Assembly (NCBI GenBank): GCA_045660245.1
Contig: JAZRDJ010000036.1
Location: forward strand, 1 to 14,220
Direction: 5' to 3'
DNA length: 14,220 nucleotides
Source: RGIG3872 sp045660245
Lineage (GTDB): Bacteria; Bacillota; Clostridia; Christensenellales; UBA1242
Shown here: in pieces, positions 13,305 to 14,220 of the stretch
Layout: each line of letters begins with the position of its first letter
Position numbering within the stretch: the first letter of the stretch is position 1
Translations under genes and position numbers: made by a program
The notes under the pieces: generated by a model
What the model saw: only the letters and a program-made list of their open reading frames with translations
Told to the model about the DNA's origin: nothing
The model's database searches: none

Positions 13305-14219
13305 TCAGTGTTTTTGTGCTTGATTTTTGATGATTTCTGCAATTTGTGAATTGGTTTTTAGTTGTTTTTGATATAATTTCATATTATTTTTGATTTTTGT
13401 TTTGTTGTTTTCGATCTCTTCAAGTTTTTTGGTGAGGGCGCTCAGTGAAAGATTTTGTTCCTCCAAAAAATGGGTGATGCCAAGAGATGAAAAGTATTTT
13501 GCGTTTTCGACCTGATCGCCTCTTGAGTGTTTGCTTTTTGGAAGTGGGATCAAAAGGATTGGGGTTTCGGCTTTGATTGATTCAAAAATAATTGTCGCGC
13601 CTGCACGCGAAAGAATGACGTCTGCGCGTTTCATGAGCGACGGCATTTGATCAGTGAAGTCAATTTGATGATATGAGTCATGTTTGATTTTTGGATCAAA
13701 GTGTTTTTTGCCGGTGATGTGAACCACAAAATATTTTTTTGTGAGGTAAGGCAAATTTTCACGAATCAAAGTGTTGATGTTTTTTGCGCCTTGACTCCCG
13801 CCGGTGACGAGCAACATTTTTTTGCCATCTGGGATTTTGAAACCATTTGACTTGATTGGAATGTTTCTTGAAAACTCGTCATTTGTTGGGATTCCTGTGA
13901 CGATTGTTTTTGAGTGATATTTTGCGGGCAAGTTGGATTTTGTCTTTTCTGTGCTCACAAAAATGAGTTTTGCACTTTGAGCGCCTGTGTGGTTTGCAAG
14001 TCCCATGCTCATGTCAGATTCATGGAGAATGAAATTGACTTTTGCTTTTTTTGCACCAAGCATCACGGGAACAGACACAAATCCACCTTTTGAAAAGACA
14101 ATGTCTGCTTTTTGAGTTTCAAGGATTTTTTGGACTTGTTTTGCAGAGCGATTGAGAATGAAGGGTATTTTGAGGTTTTTGATGAGGTTTTTGCGATCGA
14201 ATTTTATGGCTGGTACTGC
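13305..14219 (-). CDS. murG: MurG, UDP-GlcNAc:lipid I GlcNAc transferase, N-terminus outside window
   Basis: MurG adds GlcNAc to lipid I to make lipid II on the inner face of the membrane, the step after MurF and MraY. The frame is open to the right edge; the GTG at 14078 is internal because the codons before it read FSKGGF, completing the MurG motif SKGGFVSVP. About 304 of a usual 355-370 residues are visible, so some 50-60 with the N-terminal GGTGGH loop are missing. Other motifs: HESDMSMGLAN (family HE-x-N-x2-G-x2-N, here with D for N), VTGIPTNDEF, TGGSQGAKNIN, the glycine-rich UDP-GlcNAc loop, and SRAGATIIFES with IPLPKSKHSRGDQVENA, the sugar-nucleotide site. The C-terminus is Lys-rich. 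No terminator is seen before the kinase operon promoter 30-60 bases downstream, so read-through is possible. Ends with TGA. Confidence 0.93.
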   Translation of the reverse strand, partial: AVPAIKFDRKNLIKNLKIPFILNRSAKQVQKILETQKADIVFSKGGFVSVPVMLGAKKAKVNFILHESDMSMGLANHTGAQSAKLIFVSTEKTKSNLPAKYHSKTIVTGIPTNDEFSRNIPIKSNGFKIPDGKKMLLVTGGSQGAKNINTLIRENLPYLTKKYFVVHITGKKHFDPKIKHDSYHQIDFTDQMPSLMKRADVILSRAGATIIFESIKAETPILLIPLPKSKHSRGDQVENAKYFSSLGITHFLEEQNLSLSALTKKLEEIENNKTKIKNNMKLYQKQLKTNSQIAEIIKNQAQKH

Positions 14220-14220
14220 A

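Noticed and set aside
1..14220. UGA=Gly genetic code (Gracilibacteria/Absconditabacteria)
   Set aside because: TGA stops end several genes at the expected family C-termini and reading through them gives no extension of known domains.

Overview
The window is an AT-rich bacterial chromosome segment with 14 protein-coding genes that I can support, two of them cut by the window edges. No tRNA, rRNA, CRISPR array, insertion sequence or transposase was seen. The gene style suggests a Patescibacteria/CPR-type or similar low-GC lineage: a MurF-type ligase fused to a multi-pass membrane domain, a divergent Ddl, and DUF1538 next to P-II proteins. That is an inference and not proven by any marker gene here. 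TGA ends several genes cleanly (the hydrolase, ddl, the WYL regulator, both P-II genes, murG), so UGA is read as stop, which excludes the UGA=Gly code of Gracilibacteria/Absconditabacteria.

Layout, left to right. (1) 1-3673, plus strand: the C-terminal part of an alpha/beta hydrolase, then a membrane-anchored MurF-type ligase and a D-Ala-D-Ala ligase, which together would make D-Ala-D-Ala and add it to the peptidoglycan precursor. (2) 3715-4650, minus: a WYL-domain transcription regulator with a near-consensus promoter that predicts a leaderless mRNA, and a LexA-box-like dyad just upstream. (3) 4970-5983, plus: a charged, probably disordered protein of unknown function behind a structured leader. 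(4) 6104-8548, plus: a DUF1538 membrane protein followed by two divergent P-II-fold proteins, which looks like a membrane transporter/channel with P-II control. (5) 8654-9472 and 9718-10233, plus: a WG-repeat protein and a CYTH-like protein, each with its own promoter and a strong terminator. (6) 13244-10358, minus: an apparent operon of two paralogous HipA/CtkA-like atypical kinases and a SAM-dependent methyltransferase, driven by an extended -10 promoter that again predicts a leaderless mRNA. (7) 13305 to the right edge, minus: murG without its N-terminus.

The accessory stretch from about 8590 to 13280 sits between conserved functions and is the most likely place for an undescribed system. 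Its best candidate is the two-kinase plus methyltransferase operon: both kinases keep the Lys, Glu, D-R-x3-N and DNE positions expected of HipA-fold kinases, no HipB-like antitoxin is present, and a TTTGCATG repeat flanks the -10. Promoters follow the TTGAnn-17-TATAAT style closely enough that several can be called by eye. Functions of the hypothetical, CYTH-like, WG and methyltransferase genes remain inferred from motifs only; no homology search was possible.
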